This document shows, piece after piece, positions 7,531 through 15,842 of a stretch of DNA of 64,000 nt; within the stretch, counting starts at the first letter, position 1; each line of letters begins with the position of its first letter. Below the pieces are notes generated by a model. That model had not been told where the DNA came from. It did not search any database and saw only the letters and a program-made list of their open reading frames with translations. Location: NCBI GenBank assembly GCA_022835495.1, contig BQOK01000001.1, forward strand, positions 124,001 through 188,000, written 5' to 3'. The position numbers and the translations under genes are program-made. The DNA is from Oscillospiraceae bacterium. Its GTDB lineage: Bacteria; Bacillota; Clostridia; Oscillospirales; Ruminococcaceae.

Positions 7531-7758
7531 TTATTTGGTCTTTTCGATCACAACTTCCCACTCGCCGTCGTCAACTTCTTCCACTTCCACGTTGTAACCC
7601 TGGTTGCGGGCCCACTCGGGGATGTTCTTCATGGCGCAGCTGTGGTCGATGTTTACGATCAGAACATCGCCCACACCCAGCTTCTCGATTTCTTTCTGGG
7701 TCTTCATCAGGGGTACAGGGCAAGCCTCGCCCAGGCAATCCAAAGAAAATTCAGCCAT
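7531..7758 (-). CDS. tusA: TusA-like sulfur carrier protein, 75 aa
   Basis: Small cytosolic sulfur-relay protein. The persulfide-carrying cysteine is in the signature EACPVPLMKT (C13, with CPxP). Length is normal for TusA/SirA/YeeD proteins. It sits between two YeeE/YedE halves, the same partnership as YeeE with the TusA-like YeeD (TsuA-TsuB) in thiosulfate uptake. AGGAGG precedes the ATG. It probably accepts sulfur from the membrane pore and passes it on, perhaps to the cysteine desulfurase system at the window start. Confidence 0.92.
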   Translation of the reverse strand: MAEFSLDCLGEACPVPLMKTQKEIEKLGVGDVLIVNIDHSCAMKNIPEWARNQGYNVEVEEVDDGEWEVVIEKTK

Positions 7759-7815
7759 TGTAAAGTCCTCCTAAAATAAATTGATTTGTGAAAAAGAGAA
7801 ATTGCGGATGCAAAA

Positions 7816-8559
7816 TCACTCGTCGTCGGTGATGCCCATGCGCTTTTTTTCGTACTTTTCGGCGGCGAAGTACAGCGCGGCAATGAGCAGCAGCTGCACC
7901 ACGATGGAGCCGAACCAGCCGAATACGTCGGGCAGGAAGATGCGGGGTGCGCCCGCGATGAAATTCACGGTCCACCAGCCCATGTGGCTGGCGCCGATCA
8001 GGGAACCAATCACGAAAAACAAAAGGCTGAGCATCTGCATGCCGAAGCCCTCGCCCACCCGCATCAGGGTGCCGGACGCACAGCCGCCGGCAATGACCAT
8101 GCCGATGCCGAACATTACCCCGCCCACCACGGTGGCCAGGCTGATGGGCATGACGTAGCTTTGGCCGGGGATGGAGCCGGTGGTCAAAAAGCTGCCGTAC
8201 TTGATGGCCCAGAAGCCGATGCTGGTGATGGCAAAGGCAATGAGCACGGCGCGGGTGACCGAGGTGGAGCCGGTGATGCAGGGGTCACGCAAAGACGCGG
8301 TGAAGCAAAAACGCGACTTTTGCAGGATAAACCCGAAGCAGCAGCCGAAGACCCAGAACAGAGCCAGGCTGGAAGATAAGAACGTGTTGAGCAGAACGGC
8401 AACGACCACGATCAGCACAAACACCAGAACGCCGATGGGCAGCTGGTTCTTCTTTTTTTTGCGGGCTCGCCCGCCTGCCGCAGAAGAACGCCGGATGGAC
8501 GAAGTGGAGCCGGCTGCCGGCGCAGCGGTGGCACCGGAAGTGGGATTCGTGTCAGGCAT
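7816..8559 (-). CDS. YeeE/YedE-family membrane protein, large half, 247 aa
   Basis: First gene of the minus-strand sulfur cluster. About 40 N-terminal residues are low-complexity and basic (RARKKKK), followed by about six membrane helices. Two conserved cysteine motifs are visible: KSRFCFTASLRDP near 85-97 and AGGCASGTLMR near 157-167. The ATG at 8559 has GAGGAGGT at ideal spacing; the upstream in-frame GTG lies inside that site. It is divergent from a LysR-type gene, which likely controls it through the dyad at 8659. A thiosulfate or related sulfur-anion pore is the best guess. Confidence 0.85.
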   Translation of the reverse strand: MPDTNPTSGATAAPAAGSTSSIRRSSAAGGRARKKKKNQLPIGVLVFVLIVVVAVLLNTFLSSSLALFWVFGCCFGFILQKSRFCFTASLRDPCITGSTSVTRAVLIAFAITSIGFWAIKYGSFLTTGSIPGQSYVMPISLATVVGGVMFGIGMVIAGGCASGTLMRVGEGFGMQMLSLLFFVIGSLIGASHMGWWTVNFIAGAPRIFLPDVFGWFGSIVVQLLLIAALYFAAEKYEKKRMGITDDE

Positions 8560-8658
8560 ATTCTGCACCTCCTCATAGATTTTGGATGTTTGCGGTTTAC
8601 TACAAAGACCATTATAGCATGCTGTTAATTTTTTGATTATCGAATGCGATTATGTTGC

Positions 8659-8673
8659 ATAACAAATTGTTAT
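8659..8673. promoter_or_regulatory. Operator-like dyad between yeeE-type gene and lysR-type gene
   Basis: ATAACAA-A-TTGTTAT is a perfect 7-bp inverted repeat with a single central base, in the 274-base divergent gap. Its place upstream of both genes suits a LysR-type autoregulator. Confidence 0.55.
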
Positions 8674-8705
8674 AACGTTTTGGCTATGACAGCCGCCCTG
8701 GATTG

Positions 8706-8733
8706 TTGCAAATTTAACAGAAAACTGTATAAT
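8706..8733 (+). promoter_or_regulatory. Promoter of the lysR-type gene
   Basis: TTGCAA (8706-8711), 16 bases and TATAAT (8728-8733). On the opposite strand TATAAT (8616-8611) with a weak -35 may serve the yeeE cluster. Confidence 0.55.
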
Positions 8734-8833
8734 GGATAGGTCGAAACCCGCAGTTCGGCGCGAAACCGCCCCGGCAGGGGCGCAGCAAGCGCAGCGGGCC
8801 TTATAATGAAACACAATGGGAGGGGTCACGGCC

Positions 8834-9733
8834 ATGCAGCTGGAACACATTATGCTTTTTTCCAAAATCGCCGAGGAAAAGAGCATTTCACGGGTGGCGC
8901 AGGCGAGCCACATCTCCCAGCCGGCGCTGAGCCAGCAGATGCAGCGCCTGGAAGAAGAGGTGGGGCAAAAGCTGTTCGAGCGCTCCAACCGGGGCATTGA
9001 ACTGACCGAGGCAGGGCAGGTGATGCAGCGGTACGCGGCCCAGTTCATCCATATTTACGACAATTTCCGGGAGGATATGAACAACCTTTCCACCCGCACC
9101 GGCACCTTTCGGGTGGCGGCCACGCCGGTGGCGGCAAACTACGCGCTGCCCTGCAGCCTGTTTAAGGTGAATTACAAGTTCCCCTCGTACAATTTCAGCC
9201 TGGTTGGCGCGCCCTCCAGCGAGGTGATCCACAAGGTGCAGGCGGGCGAGGCGGACATGGGGTTCATTGTGGACAAAACCGAAGCCCCGGGGCTTTTCTG
9301 CACCGAGGCTTTTTCCGATAAGGTGTATCTTGTGGCCAACAGCTCTTACAATGTGCCCGAGACCATTGCGCTGGAAAGCCTGAAAAAGTATCCGCTGGTA
9401 CTGCTGAGCGAAACCTTCAGCTCGTACCGGCTGCTGCTGAAATACTTAAAAGCACGCGGGCACGATATCTCCCAGTACCGGGTGCTGTATCACCTGGATT
9501 CCACCGAAAGCGTGAAGAGCAGCGTGATCAACCAGTTCGGCATGGCGTTTTTGCCCTACATGGCCATTAAAAAGGAGATCTACCAAAAGCAGCTGAAGGT
9601 GGTGCAGGTGCAGGACTTTGATTTGAATTACGATGTGTACAGCATCTACCGCAGCAAGGAGGACGTGGGCAACGACGGGGTGTACGCCATTATCAAGTAC
9701 TTTGAGAATACGGTGAAGCGCAGCATTTGCTAG
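8834..9733 (+). CDS. LysR-family transcriptional regulator, 299 aa
   Basis: N-terminal LysR helix-turn-helix (MQLEHIMLFSKIAEEKSISRVAQASHISQPALSQQMQRLEEEVG region, residues 1-45) and a C-terminal effector-binding domain of normal length. The ATG at 8834 follows GGGAGGGG; an upstream ATG at 8816 lies before that site. It is transcribed away from the yeeE cluster and faces a second tusA-like gene, so it is a good candidate for a sulfur-source regulator like CysB or CysL, although the ligand cannot be told. Its stop codon overlaps the stop of the facing gene within CTAG. Confidence 0.92.
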   Translation: MQLEHIMLFSKIAEEKSISRVAQASHISQPALSQQMQRLEEEVGQKLFERSNRGIELTEAGQVMQRYAAQFIHIYDNFREDMNNLSTRTGTFRVAATPVAANYALPCSLFKVNYKFPSYNFSLVGAPSSEVIHKVQAGEADMGFIVDKTEAPGLFCTEAFSDKVYLVANSSYNVPETIALESLKKYPLVLLSETFSSYRLLLKYLKARGHDISQYRVLYHLDSTESVKSSVINQFGMAFLPYMAIKKEIYQKQLKVVQVQDFDLNYDVYSIYRSKEDVGNDGVYAIIKYFENTVKRSIC

Positions 9734-9948
9734 GGCTTTGTGATTTCCAGCTCCCAAATGCCGGGCATGGGCTCCACCACCCGGCAGAGCAGCCTTTTTT
9801 GGCGGCAATAGTTCTGCACAGATTCGCAGGTGCAGCTGTGGTCGGTGACCAGGCGCACACTGTCGCCGCTGTTTTGTAAATCATCGCACTGCTGAAGCTT
9901 CATCAGGGGCACCGGGCACATGTCGCCCAGGCAGTTCATCTCTTTCAT
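9730..9948 (-). CDS. Second TusA-like protein, cysteine-rich, 72 aa
   Basis: MKEMNCLGDMCPVPLMKLQQ carries the TusA signature cysteine (C11 in CPVP). Unlike the first copy it has several further cysteines (DHSCTCESVQNYC and LLCR), which suggests metal binding or multi-site persulfide chemistry. GGAGGT precedes the ATG. It converges with the LysR gene, the two stops sharing CTAG at 9730-9733. The downstream ATP-grasp gene runs away from it on the other strand. Confidence 0.85.
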   Translation of the reverse strand: MKEMNCLGDMCPVPLMKLQQCDDLQNSGDSVRLVTDHSCTCESVQNYCRQKRLLCRVVEPMPGIWELEITKP

Positions 9949-10030
9949 GGCGGGGACCTCCGTTTTTTCTTTTGATTATACACGCTTTTTGGCCCGGCGC
10001 ATAGCGGGGGCAAAAAAGGAAGGCGGCAAC

Positions 10031-11281
10031 ATGAAAACGGTATTGCTTTTGGGCGGCGGCGGATGCCAGAAAAACGGCGCCGCCAAGGCCCGTGAAAAGG
10101 GCCTTAACGTGGTGGTGGCGGATTACCTGCCCGACCCGCCGGCCGCCCGCCTGGCCGCCGCGCATGTGCGGGCCAGCAGCTTTGATACCGCCGCCTGCCT
10201 GGCGGCGGCCAGGGAGCACAGGGTGGACGGGGTGTTCACCCTGGGCACCGACCAGCCGGTGCTGACCGCCGCCGCGGTGAGCGAGGCGCTGGGCCTGGCC
10301 TGCCCCATCACGCCGCGCACCGCCCTGGCGGTGACCAACAAGCGGGTGATGAAGGGGGTCTTTCGCGCCGCGGGCATCCCCACGGTGAGGTGGAAGCTGG
10401 TGAGCGCGGCCACCGGGCCCGAGGAGCTGCGGGGGCTGAGGCCCCCCCTGGTGATCAAACCCCTGGACAGCCAGGGCCAGCGGGGGATTTTTAAGGTGCA
10501 AAGCGCCGGCGGGGCGCTGGAAAAGCTGCCGGAAACGCTGCGCTGGAGCAGGGAGAAGGAGGCGCTGGTGGAGGAATTTTACCCCAGCGACGAGGTGACC
10601 GTTTCCGCCTGGGTGGAACAGGGGCGCGCCACCCTGCTGACGGTGACCGACCGGCTGCTGTACGATGACCCGGTGCACATCGGGGTCTGCACCGGGCACC
10701 GCTTCCCCTCGGTACACATGGGCCGCGCCGCCGAGCTGGACGGGCTGTGCCAACGCATCTGCACGGCGTTCGGCATTGAGGCGGGCCCGCTGTACGTGCA
10801 GGTGCTGGTGGGGGCCGAGGGCATTCTGGTGAACGAGGTTGCCTGCCGGGTGGGGGGCGCGTTTGAGGATGTGACCATCCCCTATCTCACGGGGTTCGAC
10901 ATTCTGGGCGCGGTGATCGACCAGTGCCTGGGCCGCCCGGTGGACACCGCGCCCCTGCGGGGGTTCGACTGCACCGGCGTTCAAAAAGAGGCGGCGGTTC
11001 CGCTGCTGTTCTGCCGCCCTGGCTTTTTGGCCGGGCAAACCCCGCTGGAAGAACTGAAACGCCTGCCGGGGGTTTTGGAGGCGGGCTACAATTACCGCCC
11101 CGGCGACCGGCTGGAGGCGGTGGAAAACGCCACCGCCCGGTATGGCTGGGCCGTGGTGGCCGGGCCGGCGGGCACGGTGCGCGGGCGGTTGGCTGCCTTT
11201 TACAGGGCGCTGTATGCCCGGGATGAAGCGGGGCGGGAGCTGGTGCAGCGAACGGACGTTTTTGCCGGCGCGGCGCTGTAA
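10031..11281 (+). CDS. ATP-grasp family ligase-like protein, 416 aa
   Basis: N-terminal Rossmann-like preATP domain (MKTVLLLGGGGCQKNGAAKA), then an ATP-grasp fold: PPLVIKPLDSQGQRGI resembles the nucleotide-binding strand and lysine, EEFYPSDEVTVSAWV the hinge, and GILVNEVACRVGG the metal-binding region with E and R. The family (carbamoyl-phosphate synthase/biotin-carboxylase-like ligases) joins a carboxylate to an amine or thiol through acyl phosphate. The start at 10031 has AAGGAAGG upstream. It lies 64 bases before the SsuA-like lipoprotein gene on the same strand, so it is probably in that operon. The substrate is unknown; a sulfur-containing compound is a guess from context. Confidence 0.75.
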   Translation: MKTVLLLGGGGCQKNGAAKAREKGLNVVVADYLPDPPAARLAAAHVRASSFDTAACLAAAREHRVDGVFTLGTDQPVLTAAAVSEALGLACPITPRTALAVTNKRVMKGVFRAAGIPTVRWKLVSAATGPEELRGLRPPLVIKPLDSQGQRGIFKVQSAGGALEKLPETLRWSREKEALVEEFYPSDEVTVSAWVEQGRATLLTVTDRLLYDDPVHIGVCTGHRFPSVHMGRAAELDGLCQRICTAFGIEAGPLYVQVLVGAEGILVNEVACRVGGAFEDVTIPYLTGFDILGAVIDQCLGRPVDTAPLRGFDCTGVQKEAAVPLLFCRPGFLAGQTPLEELKRLPGVLEAGYNYRPGDRLEAVENATARYGWAVVAGPAGTVRGRLAAFYRALYARDEAGRELVQRTDVFAGAAL

Positions 11282-11345
11282 AGCGCGGCCCCCTGGCCCT
11301 GCGCACCGCCGATGCGCGGAAGTTTTAAACGGGAGAGGAACATAC

Positions 11346-12314
11346 ATGTTGAAAACCAAATGGAAAAGCCGCCTGGCGGCGCTGGCCCTGGCGTGTGTGC
11401 CCGCGCTGGCCCTGGCGGGCTGCGGCGCAGGGCAAAAGACCACCCTGAACATTGCCCAGCAATTCGGGGTGGCCTACGCGCCGCTGGAGATCATGAAGGC
11501 AAACGGCATTCTGGACAAGTACCTGCCTGCGGGGGTAACCGCGAACTGGCAGCAGTTCGGCGGCCCCACAGCCATTCGGGAAGCCATGCTGGCCGGTGAT
11601 GTGGATTTTGGCTTTATGGGCGTGGCCCCGGTGATTGTGGGAGCCGCGGGCGGCATGGAGTGGCGGTACGCCACCGGCATTTCCCGCAACCAGGTGGCCA
11701 TTACCACCACAAAGCCGGAGGTAAAGCGCCTGGCGGACTTTTTGCCCACCGACCGGATCGCGGTGATCTCGCCCGCCTGCACCCAGCACGTGCTGCTTTG
11801 CATGGCGGCGCGGCAGGAGCTGGGCGACGGCCGCGCACTGGACAACCAGCTGGTGGCCATGAGCCTGCCGGACGCGGCCAATGCGCTGATCAGCGGCACC
11901 GAGATCGTGGGGGATGTATCGACCCCGCCCTACCTGCAAAAAGAACTGGAAAACGGCGCGCATATCCTGTACGAGGGCACCGAGCTGATGGGCGGGCCGT
12001 TCACCATGATCAGCGGCGTGGCGATGGAGCGGTTTTATAAGGATTATCCCGCGCTGTATGAGGCGTTTTTGAGCGCTTTGCAGGAGAGCGTGGACTATAT
12101 CAACGACCACATAGACGAGGCTGCGGCCCAGCTGGCCCCGGTGTACGGCATCACCGAGCAGGAGCTGAAAGAGCAGATGGACTACAACGGCTGCATTTAC
12201 AATACCGAACTGCTGGGGGTGGAGAAGTTTGCCCAGGCCATGTATGAGATGGGCTTTGTGGATAAACAGCTCACCATGGAGGAGCTGGCTTTTCCCAATG
12301 TGAAATACCAGTAA
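11346..12314 (+). CDS. ABC transporter substrate-binding lipoprotein (SsuA/TauA/NMT1-like), 322 aa
   Basis: Signal peptide with lipobox LALAGC (C26). The mature domain fits the NMT1/SsuA family used for sulfonates, taurine, nitrate or pyrimidine precursors: TLNIAQQFGVAYAPLEIMKANGIL near the N-terminus, GGPTAIREAMLAGDVDFGFMG, and STPPYLQKEL later. ATG with GGGAGAGG upstream. Followed by permease and ATPase genes at 20- and 14-base gaps, a complete importer. The sulfur-rich neighbourhood favours a sulfonate-type ligand, but the family is too broad to be certain. Confidence 0.88.
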   Translation: MLKTKWKSRLAALALACVPALALAGCGAGQKTTLNIAQQFGVAYAPLEIMKANGILDKYLPAGVTANWQQFGGPTAIREAMLAGDVDFGFMGVAPVIVGAAGGMEWRYATGISRNQVAITTTKPEVKRLADFLPTDRIAVISPACTQHVLLCMAARQELGDGRALDNQLVAMSLPDAANALISGTEIVGDVSTPPYLQKELENGAHILYEGTELMGGPFTMISGVAMERFYKDYPALYEAFLSALQESVDYINDHIDEAAAQLAPVYGITEQELKEQMDYNGCIYNTELLGVEKFAQAMYEMGFVDKQLTMEELAFPNVKYQ

Positions 12315-12334
12315 CGGCAGACAGGAGGCGCCCA

Positions 12335-13129
12335 TTGAAGTTTGTGGAGATGCTGAAAAAGAACAAGGGCGGCGCCCGCCTGTTTTGGGCGGCCGCGCTG
12401 CTGGCGGCGTGGGAGCTTGGGGTAAAGGCGCTGAAGCCCTCGCCCATGCTGTTTCCCAGTGTGGAGCAGGTGGCCGTTACCCTGTGGCGGGGCCTGGTGC
12501 AGGGGGATCTTGCCTGGCAGGCCGCCTACAGCGTGTGGATCATTTTGGAGGGGCTGGTGATCGGGGGCGCGCTGGCCTTCCTTTTGGCGCTGGCCAGCGT
12601 GCGCTGGCCCGTGGCCGCCAGCTTTGTGGATACCGTTACCGCCATTGCCCACCCCCTGCCCGGCCTTGCGCTGCTGCCCCTGCTGATTATGTGGTTCGGG
12701 GTGGGCAGCGGGGCGGTGCTGGCCATCATTGTGCACTCGGTGCTGTGGCCGTTGCTGCTGAACCTGACGGCGGGCTTTCGGGCCACCCCGGCCATCTACC
12801 TGGAGCTGGCAAGGAACTACGGCCTTTCCTCCGCCGCCATCACCTGGGAAATACGGGTAAAGAGCGCGCTTTCCTACATTATCAGCGGGCTGAAAATCGG
12901 CTGGGCGCGGGCCTGGCGCAGCCTGATCAGCGCCGAGATGGTGTTCGGCGCGGTGGGCGCAAAGGGGGGCGTGGGCTGGTACATTTTGACCCAGCGCACC
13001 TTTATGAATACGGCCGGCCTGTTTGCAGGCATTGTGGTGGTGGTGGCGATCGGCGTGCTGGTGGAGGATGTGCTGTTTGCCCAGCTGGAAAAGCGCACGA
13101 TTAAAAAATGGGGCATGGCCCAGCCGTGA
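12335..13129 (+). CDS. ABC transporter permease (SsuC/TauC-like), 264 aa
   Basis: Six hydrophobic helices and the EAA-type loop ELARNYGLSSAAITWEIRVKSAL (about residues 153-175) that contacts the ATPase. The start is TTG at 12335, placed by AGGAGG at 12323. Family length is usual (about 250-270 residues). It follows the lipoprotein gene and precedes the ATPase gene, completing one importer per membrane dimer. Confidence 0.92.
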   Translation: MKFVEMLKKNKGGARLFWAAALLAAWELGVKALKPSPMLFPSVEQVAVTLWRGLVQGDLAWQAAYSVWIILEGLVIGGALAFLLALASVRWPVAASFVDTVTAIAHPLPGLALLPLLIMWFGVGSGAVLAIIVHSVLWPLLLNLTAGFRATPAIYLELARNYGLSSAAITWEIRVKSALSYIISGLKIGWARAWRSLISAEMVFGAVGAKGGVGWYILTQRTFMNTAGLFAGIVVVVAIGVLVEDVLFAQLEKRTIKKWGMAQP

Positions 13130-13143
13130 AGGAGGAGTGCGCA

Positions 13144-13866
13144 ATGCTGCAGATCGAACAGGTGGACATGGCGTTCCCCGCCCCCGGCGGCGCGCCCACA
13201 GCGGTGCTGCGGGAATGCAGCCTGCAGGTGGCGAATGGGGAATTTGTGGCGGTGCTGGGCCGCTCGGGCGGGGGCAAAAGCACCCTGCTGCGCATTGTGG
13301 GGGGCTTTTTGCAGCCCACCGCGGGCAGGGTGCTGCTGGACGGCGTGCCGGTGACCGGCCCCGGCCCGGAGCGCACGATGGTGTTCCAGAATTTTGACCA
13401 GCTGCTGCCCTGGTACACCCTGCGGGGCAACATTGAGTGGGCCCTGCGCCGCACCGGCGCCGAGCCGGACCGAAAAAAGGCCGCGCTGCGGGCAAAGGAA
13501 ATGCTGGCGAAAACCGGGCTTTCCGGATTTGAGGACCGGTGGCCGCACACCCTATCCGGCGGGCAGAAGCAGAGGGGGGCCCTGGCCCGCGCCCTGGCGC
13601 TGCGCCCCCGGGTGCTGCTGATGGACGAGCCGTTTTCCAGCCTGGATTACCTCACCCGCGGCGAGGCCCAGGCGACCCTGGAAAAGCTGTGCGCCGAGTA
13701 CCGCCCCACCGTGCTGTTCGTGACCCACGACATCGGCGAGGCGGTGCGCCTGGCGGACCGGATCGCCGTGCTGGACGAGGGGCTGCACCGCTTTACTGAG
13801 ATTTTGCCCTGCGACCACAGCGAGGCGCTGCGCGCGCGGCTGGAAGGGCTGCTGGCAAAAGGGTAA
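13144..13866 (+). CDS. ABC transporter ATP-binding protein (SsuB/TauB-like), 240 aa
   Basis: Complete nucleotide-binding domain: Walker A GRSGGGKST (about 40-48), Q-loop VFQNFDQLLPW, signature LSGGQKQR, Walker B VLLMDEPFSSLD and switch His in VTHD. The ATG at 13144 follows GGAGGAG. It powers the importer encoded by the two preceding genes and is the last gene of the run, ending before a bidirectional terminator. Confidence 0.95.
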   Translation: MLQIEQVDMAFPAPGGAPTAVLRECSLQVANGEFVAVLGRSGGGKSTLLRIVGGFLQPTAGRVLLDGVPVTGPGPERTMVFQNFDQLLPWYTLRGNIEWALRRTGAEPDRKKAALRAKEMLAKTGLSGFEDRWPHTLSGGQKQRGALARALALRPRVLLMDEPFSSLDYLTRGEAQATLEKLCAEYRPTVLFVTHDIGEAVRLADRIAVLDEGLHRFTEILPCDHSEALRARLEGLLAKG

Positions 13867-13920
13867 GCGCCGCCTGCCCCGCAGGAGCAGGGTTTTTAAT
13901 ATATTTGCTGCGAAACAAAA

Positions 13921-13952
13921 AAGCCCGGGCCTGGTTGCAGGCCCGGGCTTTT
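13921..13952. terminator. Bidirectional intrinsic terminator
   Basis: AAGCCCGGGCCTG and CAGGCCCGGGCTT pair perfectly with A-run before and T-run after, serving both the ABC operon (+) and the converging glycosyltransferase-like gene (-). Confidence 0.9.
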
Positions 13953-13980
13953 GCGCAAATAAAAGGTGTGAGGCAAGCGT

Positions 13981-15558
13981 TCAATTTACCCGGTACACGG
14001 TGACCCGGCCCCACTCGCCCCTGCCCTGCTCGGCCTGGATGCGCACTGCGTACCAGGGATCGAAAAAGCTGCCCACGGGGGTGCACTGCCCGGCGCAGAA
14101 GGCCTTGAGTTGGGGATAGAAATCGTCCGGCACGCCGTACAGGGCGTTGTAGGCGGGGCGGCTTTGCCAGATGAGATCCAGTTCATCGTAATACAAAATA
14201 TATTCGATGTTGTTCTTTTGGATGTAGCCGGCCACACTCAGGCCGTGTTCGGCCAGGTAGGGCAGGTTGCGGTAGTCGAAAAACACGCCGTTTTCAAAAT
14301 AGAACTCGGCGTTCAGATTGCCCAGCACCCGGCTGCCGGGCTGCACGTACTGGCCGATCCGGGCCAGATAATCGGCGTAGCGCACATTCAGCCAGGGGGC
14401 GATCTGCCACACCGAGAGCGCCAGCATCAGCCCGGCCAGGGCAAAGGGGGCGAGCCGCGCGGCCCATTCGCCAAAGAGCCTGCAGCAGAACAGCACCAGC
14501 AGCCAGCCGGGCAAAAAGAAAAATACGATGTTGGTCTGGCTGTAGCGCCCAATCAGCACCATGCCGCACAAAAGCCCCCCGGCCCCGGCCAGGAGGCTCA
14601 GGGCCTGGGCTGCCGGGCGGGGCTGCTCCCTGTGCATCACCAGTGCAAAAAAGCCCGCCAGCACGGCCGCCAGGCAGAACAGCACCAGCTGGACCCGGAT
14701 GTTGGGCAGGTAGTAGGTGCCGCTGAACTGGTTCCACAGCCGGCTGAAATAGCCCCCCAGCTGACCCAGCTTGCTTGTGACCGGGACCAGCAGATCGAAT
14801 TCGCCCTGCCCATACATCATGTAATGCACCGGGAACTGGGGGTCGAGCCAGAAGCAGAAGGCAACCACCGCCCCGGCCAGCGCGCCGGTGAGGGCCACAT
14901 AGAGGGCCAGCTGCTTCAGGCTGGCCTGCCGGAAGGCCCAGCGCACCAAAAGCGCCCCCCCGCACAGGCAGGCCGCCAGAAAACTGTTGGGGTGGAACCA
15001 GACCGCCGCCCCGGTGAACACCGCCAGCAGCAGGATATGCCCTGTGGAGAGCGGGCCCTCGCGGCAGAGGATTGCAAGGCAGGCCGCCATGAACAGGAGA
15101 ATAAAAATTTCCTGCCGGGCCATGTGGGCCGCGTTGATGAACTGTACGTCCAGCGAGAGCGCGGCCACGGCGCCCAAAGCGGCCAGCCCGCTGCCGGTGA
15201 GCCGCCGCGCAGCCACAAAAAAGAGGGCCAGCACCGCGCAGCCCGCCAGCAGGCTGAGCACCCGCACGGAAAAAACATTGTAGCCGCCCAGGCGGATGGC
15301 AAGAATCTGAAGGCCATGAAAGGCCATTTTGATGCCGTGGGGCCAGCGGGGCTTGAGATCAAAAAAGGTTTCGGTTACAGCGGGGCTGCCGCTCTGCCAG
15401 ATGTTGCGGGCAAGGCCCGCGAGCCACGCTTCGTCGCTGTGCACAAAGGGGAAGCGGGTGAGAAAGCCCAGGTTCACAGCGCCCCAGGCCAGGATATAAG
15501 CGCCGGTTATAACCGGCCACAGCCAGGCGGGCGGTTTGGGGCGATGCGCTGCCGGCAC
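13981..15558 (-). CDS. GT-C/ArnT-like membrane glycosyltransferase-like protein, 525 aa
   Basis: A polytopic membrane protein with about 10-12 helices. After the first helix it has FPFVHSDEAWLAGLARNIW, the acidic loop typical of lipid-linked-sugar transferases (GT39/PMT, ArnT), and a C-terminal soluble stretch of about 120 residues. The start is set at GTG 15558, behind AAAGGAGGG. The longer frame to 15636 would place the TATAAT box (15612-15607) inside the gene. It is unrelated in function to the flanking sulfur genes. Substrate unknown. Confidence 0.75.
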   Translation of the reverse strand: MPAAHRPKPPAWLWPVITGAYILAWGAVNLGFLTRFPFVHSDEAWLAGLARNIWQSGSPAVTETFFDLKPRWPHGIKMAFHGLQILAIRLGGYNVFSVRVLSLLAGCAVLALFFVAARRLTGSGLAALGAVAALSLDVQFINAAHMARQEIFILLFMAACLAILCREGPLSTGHILLLAVFTGAAVWFHPNSFLAACLCGGALLVRWAFRQASLKQLALYVALTGALAGAVVAFCFWLDPQFPVHYMMYGQGEFDLLVPVTSKLGQLGGYFSRLWNQFSGTYYLPNIRVQLVLFCLAAVLAGFFALVMHREQPRPAAQALSLLAGAGGLLCGMVLIGRYSQTNIVFFFLPGWLLVLFCCRLFGEWAARLAPFALAGLMLALSVWQIAPWLNVRYADYLARIGQYVQPGSRVLGNLNAEFYFENGVFFDYRNLPYLAEHGLSVAGYIQKNNIEYILYYDELDLIWQSRPAYNALYGVPDDFYPQLKAFCAGQCTPVGSFFDPWYAVRIQAEQGRGEWGRVTVYRVN

Positions 15559-15606
15559 GGCGGCCCCCTCCTTTCTACAGCCTTTACGGGGTTGTTTCTG
15601 CGGCAA

Positions 15607-15635
15607 ATTATAGCATTTTTGCGGCGACTTTGCCA
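15607..15635 (-). promoter_or_regulatory. Candidate promoter for the GT-C gene
   Basis: TATAAT at 15612-15607 with TGGCAA 17 bases upstream (15635-15630). It lies 49 bases before the GTG start. On the other strand a TATAAT at 15680-15685 may serve the rhodanese genes; its -35 is unclear. Between 15690 and 15842 I see only short hairpins and no recognised riboswitch. Confidence 0.45.
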
Positions 15636-15842
15636 CAACAGAAGGGTGTTAATTTTTTATCTACTATCCAATAAATGTATATAATATAACAAAGTCTTAT
15701 GGCGCAAAGGGGGGCGGCCATAGTATGATTAAAAACGGAATTGCCCCGCGCAAAAGAAGTGAAGCACTTTTGTGCCGGCAAGCTTGAAAAGGTTTACTAC
15801 ACTATCCCCGAAACCCAACAAGAAAGTTTAAGGAGGTTTCTC

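Noticed and set aside
6853-8559. Frameshifted single YeeE gene
   Set aside because: A complete tusA-like gene with its own ribosome site and a terminator separates the halves, so they are independent genes.
5528-9948. Selenium metabolism locus (YedE/YedF type)
   Set aside because: No selenophosphate or selenocysteine genes are present, and rhodanese and sulfonate-type genes favour sulfur.
9881-11452. 523-codon minus-strand frame
   Set aside because: Shadow of the ATP-grasp gene; composition is Pro/His/Arg-rich and it overlaps well-supported genes.
15690-15842. Riboswitch in the leader of the first rhodanese gene
   Set aside because: Only short hairpins such as AAGTG-AAG-CACTT are visible; no conserved aptamer core is recognised.
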